6,674 nt of DNA from assembly GCA_946886645.1 (NCBI GenBank), contig CAMPIY010000095.1, forward strand, positions 1-6,674, in the 5' to 3' direction. Below the pieces are notes generated by a model. It did not search any database and was not told where the DNA came from. It worked only from the letters and a program-made list of their open reading frames with translations. The translations under genes and the position numbers were made by a program. This document shows positions 1-4,937 of this stretch, piece after piece. The stretch comes from an uncultured Sphingomonas sp. Lineage in GTDB: Bacteria > Pseudomonadota > Alphaproteobacteria > Sphingomonadales > Sphingomonadaceae. Each line of letters starts with the position of its first letter. The stretch's first letter is position 1.

Positions 1-619
1 TGCGGATCTCCAGGAACTCCTCGATCTCCGGGTGCGAGACGTCGAGGTAGCAGGCCGCCGAGCCGCGCCGTAGCGAGCCTTGCGAAATGGCGAGCGTGAG
101 GCTGTCCATCACGCGAACGAAGGGGATGATGCCGCTGGTCTTGCCGTTAAGGCCGACCGGTTCGCCGATGCCGCGCACCGCGCCCCAATAGGTGCCGATG
201 CCGCCGCCCTTGGAGGCCAGCCAGACATTCTCGTTCCAAGTGTTGACGATTCCGTCCAGGCTGTCGTCGACGCTGTTCAGATAGCAGCTGATCGGCAGGC
301 CGCGGCCCGTTCCGCCGTTCGACAGCACGGGCGTCGCCGGCATGAACCACAGCTTCGAAATATAGTCATAGACGCGCTGGGCATGGCCGGCATCGTCCGC
401 ATAGGCCGAGGCGACGCGCGCGAAGAGGTCCTGATATTCCTCGCCAGGCAGTAGGTAGCGGTCGCGCAGCGTTTCCTTGCCGAATTCGGTCAGCAACGCG
501 TCGCGGCTCGAGTCGGTTTTGACGTCGAACTTCTTGGCGTCGACGGTCTTGCTGTCACGCTTGGTCTCGGTGACCGAAACGTCGTCGGAGCCTACATCGC
601 TCGAAGTTGCAAAATCCAT
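1..619 (-). CDS. nrdA: Ribonucleoside-diphosphate reductase, alpha (large) subunit, N-terminal part
   Basis: The large subunit of class I ribonucleotide reductase reduces ribonucleoside diphosphates to deoxyribonucleotides in the cytoplasm, together with a radical-generating beta subunit. Only the first 206 residues are in the window; the gene runs off the left edge. Visible family signatures are FGKETLRDRYLLPGE (46-60), MPATPVLSNGGTGRGLPISCYL (93-114), with Cys112 matching the catalytic half-cystine, then NTWNENVWLASKGGGIGTYWG, NGKTSGIIPFVRVMDS and SQGSLRRGSAACYLD. There is no room for an N-terminal ATP-cone before the catalytic fold: about 40 charged, low-complexity residues come first. The ATG at 619 gives MDFATSS; an in-frame ATG two codons upstream (625) is also possible. 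An AGGA-type ribosome site lies around 632-636, which slightly favours 625 by spacing. Upstream are a long leader and paired NrdR boxes, so repression by NrdR when dATP is plentiful is expected from the family. Confidence 0.95.
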   Translation of the reverse strand, partial: MDFATSSDVGSDDVSVTETKRDSKTVDAKKFDVKTDSSRDALLTEFGKETLRDRYLLPGEEYQDLFARVASAYADDAGHAQRVYDYISKLWFMPATPVLSNGGTGRGLPISCYLNSVDDSLDGIVNTWNENVWLASKGGGIGTYWGAVRGIGEPVGLNGKTSGIIPFVRVMDSLTLAISQGSLRRGSAACYLDVSHPEIEEFLEIR

Positions 620-772
620 CGTCATTCCCCGTCCTACTGGCCGTTCTGCGACGGCTTGTTCTGTTTCTGTTCGACTCGGTGCCATGGCGCCGAGACTAGC
701 CTAAAATCCTGTCCGCCGGGGGCTTTTCTTGGCCCATTCCCCGATATCCACAGGGCATGAGTGGGCCTGTGA

Positions 773-792
773 CGGAAGATAAGCATCTTCCG
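773..792 (-). promoter_or_regulatory. Perfect 8-bp hairpin in the nrdA leader
   Basis: CGGAAGAT (773-780), loop AAGC, then ATCTTCCG (785-792) form a perfect stem of eight pairs with a four-base loop. It lies between the NrdR boxes and the nrdA start, about 150 bases upstream of the start codon, so it would be in the transcribed leader. There is no T-run after it in the nrdA direction, so it does not look like an intrinsic terminator. A role in message stability or control is inference only. Confidence 0.4.
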
Positions 793-829
793 CCTCAACC
801 ACAATAGATTGAGCAGGCTCCCCCTTGGA

Positions 830-876
830 ACACGATATATAGTGGCCAAACGCGCGCGGGACGCAAGATATAAAAT
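830..876 (-). promoter_or_regulatory. Paired NrdR boxes controlling nrdA
   Basis: Box 1 is ACACGATATATAGTGG (830-845), matching the known consensus ACACWATATATWGTGT at 14 of 16 positions by eye. Box 2 is ACGCAAGATATAAAAT (861-876), a weaker match at 11 of 16. Their starts are exactly 31 bp apart, the three-helical-turn spacing known for NrdR box pairs. Box 1 contains a TATATA stretch that could serve as the -10 of the nrdA promoter reading leftward, so bound NrdR would block RNA polymerase. NrdR is the ATP/dATP-sensing repressor of ribonucleotide reductase genes in most bacteria. Its own gene is not in this window. Site identity is seen in sequence; repression is known for the family and inferred here. 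Confidence 0.85.
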
Positions 877-1024
877 TGACACCGCGTTAAATTTTTTGGG
901 TTCCCAGAGTATGATGTGTCCGCCCGGCCACGGGCTGGGCCGAGCCGGCGGCGGGCCGGTCTGCACTTGAAACCCCTATCCATGACGCCCATTGTCCCTG
1001 GTGCGGACCGGGCCCCTCTGGCGG

Positions 1025-1141
1025 GCGCTTCTCAAGCGCTCGTGATGTCGGACCGCATCGGAAGATTCCGGTGCGATGCGAGGACGGTTCAAACCTCTCC
1101 AAAGCACAGCACGGAAGCCTCCGATCGAACTTCGGTTTGAA
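1025..1141 (+). promoter_or_regulatory. Structured leader upstream of the DUF465 gene
   Basis: Three inverted repeats follow each other just before the small-gene pair. The first is GCGCTT-CTC-AAGCGC (1025-1039). The second is a stem of CGCATCGGA against TCCGGTGCG with a four-base loop (1054-1075), nine pairs including one G-T wobble; an alternative pairing joins CGCATCG (1054-1060) to CGATGCG (1074-1080). The third is TTCAAACC (1088-1095) with GGTTTGAA (1134-1141), perfect over eight pairs. The third stem ends directly beside the ribosome site AGGAG (1143-1147), and CCTCT (1094-1098) could instead pair with AGAGG (1141-1145) and hide it. This suggests a regulatory leader or a small RNA; neither is proven. 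It matches no riboswitch class I recognise. Confidence 0.35.
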
Positions 1142-1160
1142 GAGGAGAAGTGTAGTGACG

Positions 1161-1328
1161 ATGAGTATGTTCCTGTTGATGGAACGTCATGCCAGGATCG
1201 ACGATGCGCTGCGTACAGAGCAGCGCCGGCGCTTTCCCGATGTGTTCAGGATGCAGCAGCTCAAGAAGCTGAAGCTGGCCGTGAAGGACCGGCTTCATCG
1301 CCTGAGCCGCCGAAAGGTGGGTGGCTGA
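1161..1328 (+). CDS. Small YdcH/DUF465-family protein
   Basis: A 55-residue basic, helical protein with the DUF465 (YdcH) pattern: ERHARIDDALRTEQRRRFPD (8-27) followed by RMQQLKKLKLAVKDRLHRL (30-48), the typical charged helical hairpin ending in LKKxKLxxKDRL. The cellular role of this family is not established. The start is uncertain. The ribosome site AGGAG (1143-1147) is 13 bases from the ATG at 1161 but an ideal 7 bases from an in-frame GTG at 1155, which would add two residues (V-T). The ATG was kept because it begins the conserved part. The stop lies one base before the next gene's ATG, so the two small genes almost surely share a transcript. Confidence 0.8.
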   Translation: MSMFLLMERHARIDDALRTEQRRRFPDVFRMQQLKKLKLAVKDRLHRLSRRKVGG

Positions 1329-1329
1329 C

Positions 1330-1599
1330 ATGCTTTGCCCAACCTGCAAGACGCCGCTGACCATGTCGGAGCGGCAGGGAATCGAGATCGATTATTGCCA
1401 AAGCTGCCGGGGCGTGTGGCTCGACCGCGGAGAGCTCGACAAGATCATCGAGCGAAGCGCAGGCGCAAGCGCGCCGCCGCAGCAACAGATGCCGGCACCG
1501 CAGGGCTACCAACAGCCTTGGGGCGGGTCCGGCCACGGCCACGATCCGCGCTACCATAAGAAGCGCCGGAAAAGCTTCCTCGAAGAGCTGTTCGACTAG
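1330..1599 (+). CDS. zf-TFIIB-family zinc-ribbon protein
   Basis: An 89-residue protein with an N-terminal TFIIB-type zinc ribbon: MLCPTCKTPLT (1-11) and then DYCQSCRGVWLDRGELDKII (21-40). Cys3, Cys6, Cys23 and Cys26 are the likely metal ligands. The GVWLDRGELD block after the second CxxC is the hallmark of this family. The middle (about 47-66) is rich in Gln, Pro and Gly and probably disordered; the tail HKKRRKSFLEELFD is charged, with an amphipathic end. Function is unknown for the family, though nucleic-acid or protein binding is often supposed. The ATG at 1330 has AAGGTGG nine bases upstream; a GTG at 1321 would overlap that site and is less likely. The gene follows the DUF465 gene by one base and ends in a hairpin shared with the facing kinase gene. 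Confidence 0.88.
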   Translation: MLCPTCKTPLTMSERQGIEIDYCQSCRGVWLDRGELDKIIERSAGASAPPQQQMPAPQGYQQPWGGSGHGHDPRYHKKRRKSFLEELFD

Positions 1600-1609
1600 C
1601 TCTTCGAGG
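1578..1609. terminator. Bidirectional terminator hairpin between convergent genes
   Basis: CCTCGAAGAGCT (1578-1589) and AGCTCTTCGAGG (1598-1609) form a perfect 12-bp stem with an 8-base loop. Both convergent coding regions end inside it: the zinc-ribbon gene stops at 1597-1599 and the kinase gene at 1598-1596, sharing the palindrome CTAG. The kinase side is followed by a short T-run (AAGCTTTTCC when read leftward); the plus side has only a loose T/C-rich tract. So it is a plausible two-way terminator, stronger leftward, partly built from coding sequence. Confidence 0.65.
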
Positions 1610-2498
1610 GGCCGCTTCTCTGCGTCCGTTTCGTCTCAGGCGCATGGACGCGGAGCGCGCCGGGGCGGATTCGGTAATCGAGCGGCGGCGCCATCTCCAC
1701 GGTTTCGCCGTCGATCGACACGGTGAGATGGCGGCGGCCAGTCTCGACGCATAAATGCGTCAGGCCGTCCATCGTCACCATGTCGTCACGCCGCGTCCAT
1801 CCAGCCAGCGCGCGGAAGGTCGCGGCGAGGAAGCCGGGCACGCCCTTCTTGCGCATCACGAGGATGCACAGCTTCCCGTCGTCGAGCGCCTCGCGGCGCC
1901 CGGCGGCGGGCAGCGCGAGCTCGTAATCATTGTTGCCGACGAAGAGCAGGGGCGTGTCGACGCTGGACCGGCCTTCGCCCGTGGTCAGGATCAGGCGATG
2001 ATCGTGGAAGCGCGCCAGGGTGCGGAAGGATGCGACCAGCATCGCCAGCCGCTTCGACCGGCCGAGCCGGTGCTGCTGGCTTTCGCGGTCGACGACCATC
2101 AACGGATAGAGACCGATCGCGCTGTTGTTGACGAAGGTCCGGCCGTTGACCTCGGCAACGTCGACCGCGCGGATGTGACCCTCGGCAATCAGCGCCGCCG
2201 CCTGGTCCAGCTCGAACGGGATGCCGAGATCGCGGGCGAAATGGTTGAGCGTTCCCAGCGGCAGGATGCCGAGCGCCACGCTCGACCCCGCCACGGCTTG
2301 CGCGGCGGCGCCGACGCTTCCGTCACCGCCGCCGACGATGATCCGCTTTGCACCCTGCTCGACCAGTTGCTTCGCTCGAGCCGCAATGCGCTTACCCTCG
2401 ACCGCCTCGACCGGCCCTTCGATCCCGGCGGAGCGCAACACTTGCTCGACCGCAGCCCCGTTCGCCTTGCCGCGATTGATGATCGTCGCCGCTTCCAT
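1596..2498 (-). CDS. Diacylglycerol kinase-family lipid kinase
   Basis: A 300-residue cytoplasmic or membrane-associated lipid kinase of the DAGK catalytic family (with YegS/BmrU and sphingosine kinases), which moves the ATP gamma-phosphate to a lipid hydroxyl. Near-diagnostic motifs are IINRGKANG (6-14), the nucleotide-binding GGGDGS at 56-61 in IIVGGGDGSVG, and LPLGTLNHFARDLGIP (79-94). The C-terminal domain has VNNSAIGLYP, PLLFVGNNDYEL and a late VSIDGETVEM typical of this fold. Length is normal for the bacterial family. The lipid substrate cannot be told from sequence; diacylglycerol, sphingoid base and phosphatidylglycerol are all possible, and sphingolipid-bearing organisms make a sphingoid base worth considering. 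The ATG at 2498 has no clear ribosome site. The gene appears to be transcribed alone, with a hairpin upstream and a convergent neighbour downstream. Confidence 0.92.
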   Translation of the reverse strand: MEAATIINRGKANGAAVEQVLRSAGIEGPVEAVEGKRIAARAKQLVEQGAKRIIVGGGDGSVGAAAQAVAGSSVALGILPLGTLNHFARDLGIPFELDQAAALIAEGHIRAVDVAEVNGRTFVNNSAIGLYPLMVVDRESQQHRLGRSKRLAMLVASFRTLARFHDHRLILTTGEGRSSVDTPLLFVGNNDYELALPAAGRREALDDGKLCILVMRKKGVPGFLAATFRALAGWTRRDDMVTMDGLTHLCVETGRRHLTVSIDGETVEMAPPLDYRIRPGALRVHAPETKRTQRSGPSKS

Positions 2499-2529
2499 CG
2501 AAGCGTATCAATGACTGGGAAGCCCTAAC

Positions 2530-2569
2530 GCTCCTCCCCATCCCCGCTTTCGCGAGGACAGGGAGGAGC
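2530..2569. repeat. Palindromic intergenic element after the VOC gene
   Basis: GCTCCTCCC (2530-2538) pairs perfectly with GGGAGGAGC (2561-2569). Inside, TCCCCGC (2541-2547) pairs with GCGAGGA (2552-2558) around a TTTC loop with one mismatch. The whole forms a single long hairpin of about 15 pairs with a 2x2 internal loop. It lies eight bases after the VOC stop and before the kinase start. It lacks a T-run, so it resembles a REP-type stem or message-end stabiliser more than an intrinsic terminator. Confidence 0.55.
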
Positions 2570-2577
2570 TAGTGGGA

Positions 2578-2982
2578 TTAATCCGCCGGTCCGATGCAGA
2601 AGGCGGCGAGCTTGTTGCCGTCCAGATCGCGAAAATAGGCGCCGTAGAAGGCATCCGGCCCTTCCTCGCCGCGAACGCCCGGAGGGCCTTCGCACGTGCC
2701 GCCCAACTCCAGCGCCTTGGCGTGGAGCTTGTCGACATTGGCGCGCGATCCCGCGGCGATGGCGGCCATGTTTCCGTTGCCGGCCACCGCAGGCTGCTGG
2801 TTGTAGGGATTGGTCACCGCCAGGCCCGGCTTGTCGAAGCCGCTGCCCCACATGGTGAAGCCGCCCATGTCGTCGCCGAACTCCATGATCCGCTTCGAGC
2901 CGATCGTGCTACCGAGCAGCTCGTCATAGAATGCACGCGCACGGGGCATATTGTCGCTGCCGAGGGTTACGTAGCCGATCAT
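2578..2982 (-). CDS. VOC-family (glyoxalase/dioxygenase-fold) protein
   Basis: A 134-residue protein of the vicinal oxygen chelate superfamily, with two beta-alpha-beta-beta-beta halves: MIGYVTLGSDNMPRARAFYDELL (1-23) opens the first, and the second ends in AYFRDLDGNKLAAFCIG (115-131). These are the usual landmarks of the small glyoxalase-like group. The usual first-strand metal-ligand His is replaced by Tyr4-Val5-Thr6, so I cannot assert metal binding or lyase activity; no specific substrate can be named. The ATG at 2982 was chosen because AGGAG lies nine bases upstream and the conserved fold begins there; an open frame extends upstream to 3039 but adds unrelated residues. The gene stands alone between two palindromic elements. 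Confidence 0.88.
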   Translation of the reverse strand: MIGYVTLGSDNMPRARAFYDELLGSTIGSKRIMEFGDDMGGFTMWGSGFDKPGLAVTNPYNQQPAVAGNGNMAAIAAGSRANVDKLHAKALELGGTCEGPPGVRGEEGPDAFYGAYFRDLDGNKLAAFCIGPAD

Positions 2983-3049
2983 TTCCCGAGTCTCCTGCTT
3001 ATGTCGAATAGCGAACATAGCAGGAACAAATGGCCGCACAAGCCGTCAT

Positions 3050-3140
3050 CCTCACCCTTCCGGCACTCCGCGCCTCCTTCCCTCTCCCCTGGGAGAGGGA
3101 TGAGCGCCCCGGACTTGATCCGGGGAGCGAGAGGGTGAGG
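3050..3140. repeat. Composite REP-like palindromic element
   Basis: An outer inverted repeat, CCTCACCCT (3050-3058) with AGGGTGAGG (3132-3140), is perfect over nine pairs and encloses two inner hairpins. These are CCCTCTCCC (3080-3088) with GGGAGAGGG (3091-3099), nearly loopless, and CCCCGGA (3107-3113) with TCCGGGG (3119-3125) around CTTGA. The nested layout would fold into a branched structure like the paired REPs of BIMEs. The CCCCGGACTTGATCCGGGG-type core is one I recall as common between genes in sphingomonads, but I cannot count copies from one window. It lies between the lipoprotein stop (3147) and the VOC start (2982), so it may protect or end the lipoprotein transcript. Confidence 0.65.
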
Positions 3141-3146
3141 TCGACC

Positions 3147-3671
3147 TTAGCTAGCCTTCGCCGGCTCCGCGGCCCCACCCGCGGGGCAATCGCCGACGCG
3201 CTTGGCGCTGACCTTGCGGGTCATTCGATAGTCGCCGTCCTCGATGAAATAGGTCAGCGAGGTGATGTCGCCTTCGAAGCTGTCCGCCTTGAAGCTGCCC
3301 ATCATCGCCGGCATCACTTCGCCGCGCTTGCTTTCGCGCTTGCAGCTCATCTGCGCGCTGATGCGGCCGTAATGGATGTAGCTGTTCTTCATCTCGCACT
3401 TGTCGGCCGCATCTTCGGCAAACAGTTCCGGCGCGGGCTTGCCGTCCGCAGCGACGCAGGCCTTGACCACCATCTTGTCGCCTTCCTTGGCCTTGGTGGC
3501 GGGGGTCGTCTTGTCCGTCGAGGACAGGCCGGTCACTTCTGATGTCAGCTCGTAAAGGCCGGGCTTCAGCGCATCGGCGGCCTCTTCCTTGGCCGGGTCA
3601 GGCTTCTCGCCGCCGCACGCCGCCAGCATCATCGCCGCGCCGATCACCGGCGCCCATTTCATGCCACGCAT
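3147..3671 (-). CDS. DUF3617-family lipoprotein (outer-membrane type signal)
   Basis: A 174-residue predicted lipoprotein. Arg2 and Lys5, then a hydrophobic stretch, lead to the lipobox LAAC (16-19); Cys19 would be lipidated and +2 is Gly, compatible with transfer to the outer membrane. The mature part shows the DUF3617 plan: KPGLYELTSEVTG (36-48) near the start, then Cys72, Cys92, Cys110 and Cys162, with RKVSAKRVGDC at the end of the domain. The four cysteines probably make two disulfides in the periplasm. The family has no settled function. The start at 3671 is preceded by GGGAGGGG about five bases away; Met4 is a possible alternative. It is 21 bp downstream of a paralogue with nearly the same cysteine spacing, so the pair is a likely operon from tandem duplication. 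Confidence 0.85.
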   Translation of the reverse strand: MRGMKWAPVIGAAMMLAACGGEKPDPAKEEAADALKPGLYELTSEVTGLSSTDKTTPATKAKEGDKMVVKACVAADGKPAPELFAEDAADKCEMKNSYIHYGRISAQMSCKRESKRGEVMPAMMGSFKADSFEGDITSLTYFIEDGDYRMTRKVSAKRVGDCPAGGAAEPAKAS

Positions 3672-3692
3672 ATCTTCCCCTCCCTGTTCAAA

Positions 3693-4265
3693 TCAGTTGG
3701 TTGCGACCTTCATCTCGCTTCCGTCGCATTCGCCGGTGCGCTTCGATGACACGCGCATCACCATCTTCATCGGCCCGGACGGCGATGCATTTTCCACGGA
3801 AGAGGCCATCCGCATCTCGTAGCTGTCCGGCGAGTAGGTGCCGTTGAAGTCGATCAGCTGCGTCCCGCCCTCCTGCGGGCTGGTGCAGCGCATGGTGCCG
3901 GTCATCTTGCCGCCGTCCATGCTGAACTTGTCGTAGCGGCAATTGCTGCTGGCCCCGGCGAAGAAATCCTCCTTGGGTTTCATCGCCTGTTCCTTGGTCA
4001 GGCAGGTCTTGTGGCCGGTCGCGACCCTGGCCATCGTTTTCTTCATCTGCGCCGCGAATTCGGGCGGCATGCCCGGAACCTCGACCGATTCCAGCTCGAC
4101 CGATGATAACCACTGGCCCGGATTGACGACCATCGCGCTGCCGCCATTGGCCTCCCGAACCTTCCCCGCGACCTCCTCGATGCTGGCATTCTCCGCCTCG
4201 ACCTTCGGCGAATTGTCGCACGCCGCGAGGAAAAGCAGCGGCACGATCGGCAGATATTTATTCAT
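3693..4265 (-). CDS. DUF3617-family lipoprotein (inner-membrane retention type signal)
   Basis: A 190-residue predicted lipoprotein. Asn2-Lys3 precede a hydrophobic segment (4-12) and the lipobox LAAC (13-16). The residues after Cys16 are Asp-Asn, the classical Lol-avoidance signal in E. coli, so it may stay in the inner membrane, unlike its neighbour. The mature region contains NPGQWL (48-53), then Cys88, Cys109, Cys127 and Cys180, ending MRVSSKRTGEC. Cysteine spacings of 21, 18 and 53 compare with 20, 18 and 52 in the downstream gene, strong evidence of paralogy. About 40 extra residues precede the domain. The ATG at 4265 was chosen over upstream starts because it begins the signal peptide and has a G-rich site (AGGGGG) seven bases before it. 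It is first in a two-gene unit. Function is unknown. Confidence 0.86.
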   Translation of the reverse strand: MNKYLPIVPLLFLAACDNSPKVEAENASIEEVAGKVREANGGSAMVVNPGQWLSSVELESVEVPGMPPEFAAQMKKTMARVATGHKTCLTKEQAMKPKEDFFAGASSNCRYDKFSMDGGKMTGTMRCTSPQEGGTQLIDFNGTYSPDSYEMRMASSVENASPSGPMKMVMRVSSKRTGECDGSEMKVATN

Positions 4266-4315
4266 GTGGCAGCCCCCTGTCCGGCCCCTCGCCAGCGGGC
4301 GCAAAGCCTGCCGCC

Positions 4316-4343
4316 ACCATATGGGGATGAGCAGGCGATGCAA
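4316..4343 (-). promoter_or_regulatory. Candidate sigma-70 promoter of the lipoprotein pair
   Basis: Read leftward, TTGCAT (4343-4338) and TATGGT (4321-4316) are separated by 16 bp, each matching the consensus at four or more of six positions. Transcription would begin near 4309, leaving a leader of about 44 bases before the start at 4265. The match is moderate, and promoters in this group are often diverged, so this is a candidate only. Confidence 0.3.
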
Positions 4344-4363
4344 GGCGGAAGCGGGGGCTTGTG

Positions 4364-4489
4364 TCAGCCGAGGATTTGCAGGGCCGCGGCGAACGCCACG
4401 GGGTCGCGGGCCGGCAATGATGCCGGCTTCGGCTCGGCCAGGCGGCGTACCCGCGCGATGACTTGTTTCGATTTCTTGATGATTGTCAT
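4364..4489 (-). CDS. 41-aa basic small protein, coupled to the gene upstream
   Basis: A 41-residue protein with a strongly basic first half, MTIIKKSKQVIARVRRL (1-17), and a Pro/Ala-rich second half ending in VAFAAALQILG. I do not recognise a family. The case for it being real is its position: its ATG overlaps the TGA of the 69-aa gene as ATGA, and AGGA lies four bases before the ATG. It is the third member of a leftward cold-shock unit. A longer open frame in the same phase starting at 4738 runs across the coupled gene and looks artefactual. Possible roles, such as nucleic-acid binding by the basic stretch, are guesses. Confidence 0.55.
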   Translation of the reverse strand: MTIIKKSKQVIARVRRLAEPKPASLPARDPVAFAAALQILG

Positions 4490-4695
4490 TTTCCTGTGGG
4501 CGGCTCGGCCGCCTTCAATGCTTGATGCTGTTGCCGCTTGAGTTCGGTGGCGGCCGCCCGTTCCGCCAATTGGGTCCAGGCGGCCTCCGACCTCAGGCAA
4601 CGGTCCCGGACATGGGACAATGTCGCCACCTCGGCGTCCTCGCGCGCCTGACCGGCGCGGTCGAGATAGAATTGCAGTGTGTTGTAATTCGCCAA
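4486..4695 (-). CDS. 69-aa helical small protein with TTG start, downstream of the cold-shock gene
   Basis: A 69-residue, probably all-helical charged protein: NYNTLQFYLDRAGQAREDAE (3-22), then ATLSHVRDRCLRSEAAW (24-40) and LAERAAATELKRQQ (43-56). It resembles short sphingomonad hypothetical proteins I remember, with regular Ala/Arg/Glu spacing, but has no named function. The start is a TTG at 4695, 11 bases after the cold-shock stop. There is no internal Met and no good ribosome site, so translation probably depends on ribosomes finishing the upstream gene. Its own stop overlaps the next start (ATGA). A 6-bp hairpin spans the end of the cold-shock gene just before it, which could lower its yield. 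Confidence 0.7.
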   Translation of the reverse strand: MANYNTLQFYLDRAGQAREDAEVATLSHVRDRCLRSEAAWTQLAERAAATELKRQQHQALKAAEPPTGK

Positions 4696-4706
4696 GGGAA
4701 GCCGTC

Positions 4707-4937
4707 TTACTGCGCTTCTGGCGCAGCCTGCTCTTCAAGCTTCAGGTTGCCGGCGCTCATCTTGCCCGGGCGATCCTGCTGCAGCTCGTACGATAGCCGC
4801 TGGCCCTGGCCGAGCGTCCGCATGCCCGCGCGTTCGACGGCGCTGATGTGGACGAAGGCGTCGGGTGTGCCGTCTTCGGGCTGGATGAAACCAAAGCCCT
4901 TGGTGTCGTTAAAGAATTTTACGGTGCCGATCGGCAT
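4707..4937 (-). CDS. Cold-shock-domain protein (CspA family)
   Basis: A 76-residue single cold-shock domain, a five-stranded OB fold that binds single-stranded RNA and DNA and melts RNA structure. RNP1 is visible as KGFGFI (13-18) and RNP2 as FVHIS (28-32), after the conserved MPIGTVKFFND. Aromatic residues Phe8, Phe9, Phe15, Phe17, Phe28 and His30 line the usual binding face. About ten extra residues (EEQAAPEAQ region) form a tail. The start at 4937 is preceded by AAGGA with eight-base spacing. Further upstream is a hairpin (4956-4978) and an AT-rich promoter region, giving a leader of around 115 bases, as in many cold-shock messages whose structure controls translation. It heads a leftward unit with two tiny genes. 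Whether it is truly cold-induced cannot be told. Confidence 0.95.
   Translation of the reverse strand: MPIGTVKFFNDTKGFGFIQPEDGTPDAFVHISAVERAGMRTLGQGQRLSYELQQDRPGKMSAGNLKLEEQAAPEAQ
4710..4726 (-). other. Hairpin at the cold-shock gene stop codon
   Basis: CTGCGC (4710-4715) and GCGCAG (4721-4726) pair perfectly around TTCTG, ending right at the TAA of the cold-shock gene (4707-4709). No T-run follows, so it is not a standard terminator. It may pause or attenuate expression of the two small genes beyond it. Confidence 0.3.

Larger units (their letters stand above)
620..1160. other. Divergent intergenic region between nrdA and the DUF465 gene
   Basis: About 540 bp with no convincing protein gene. 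The several short open frames here lack ribosome sites and recognisable sequence. The region holds, from left to right, the nrdA leader with a perfect hairpin (773-792), a DnaA-box-like site (744-752), paired NrdR boxes (830-876), a short AT-rich stretch with a consensus -35 hexamer TTGACA on the plus strand (876-881) and a TATGAT further on (910-915). After that comes a GC-rich leader with several hairpins running into the DUF465 gene. TTGACA and TATGAT are 28 bp apart, too far to form one sigma-70 promoter, so the plus-strand promoter is not resolved. Confidence 0.6.

Noticed and set aside
876..915. Rightward promoter made of TTGACA and TATGAT
   Set aside because: The hexamers are 28 bp apart, too far for one sigma-70 promoter. 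They may belong to separate weak promoters or be chance.
1081..1100. tRNA-like T-arm, GGTTCAAACC
   Set aside because: No 5-bp T-stem, anticodon arm or acceptor stem can be built around it. It is better explained as one arm of the inverted repeat at 1088-1141.
1755..2528. Long plus-strand open frame of 257 codons opposite the lipid kinase gene
   Set aside because: It is antisense to a gene with diagnostic GGGDGS and LGTLNHFARDLGIP motifs. Its translation is Arg/Ala/Asp-rich low-complexity sequence typical of GC-rich shadow frames.
3943..4461. Plus-strand open frame of 172 codons across the second lipoprotein
   Set aside because: It is a shadow of the lipoprotein on the opposite strand, with no ribosome site and no recognisable domain. 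The lipobox and cysteine pattern fix the minus-strand reading.
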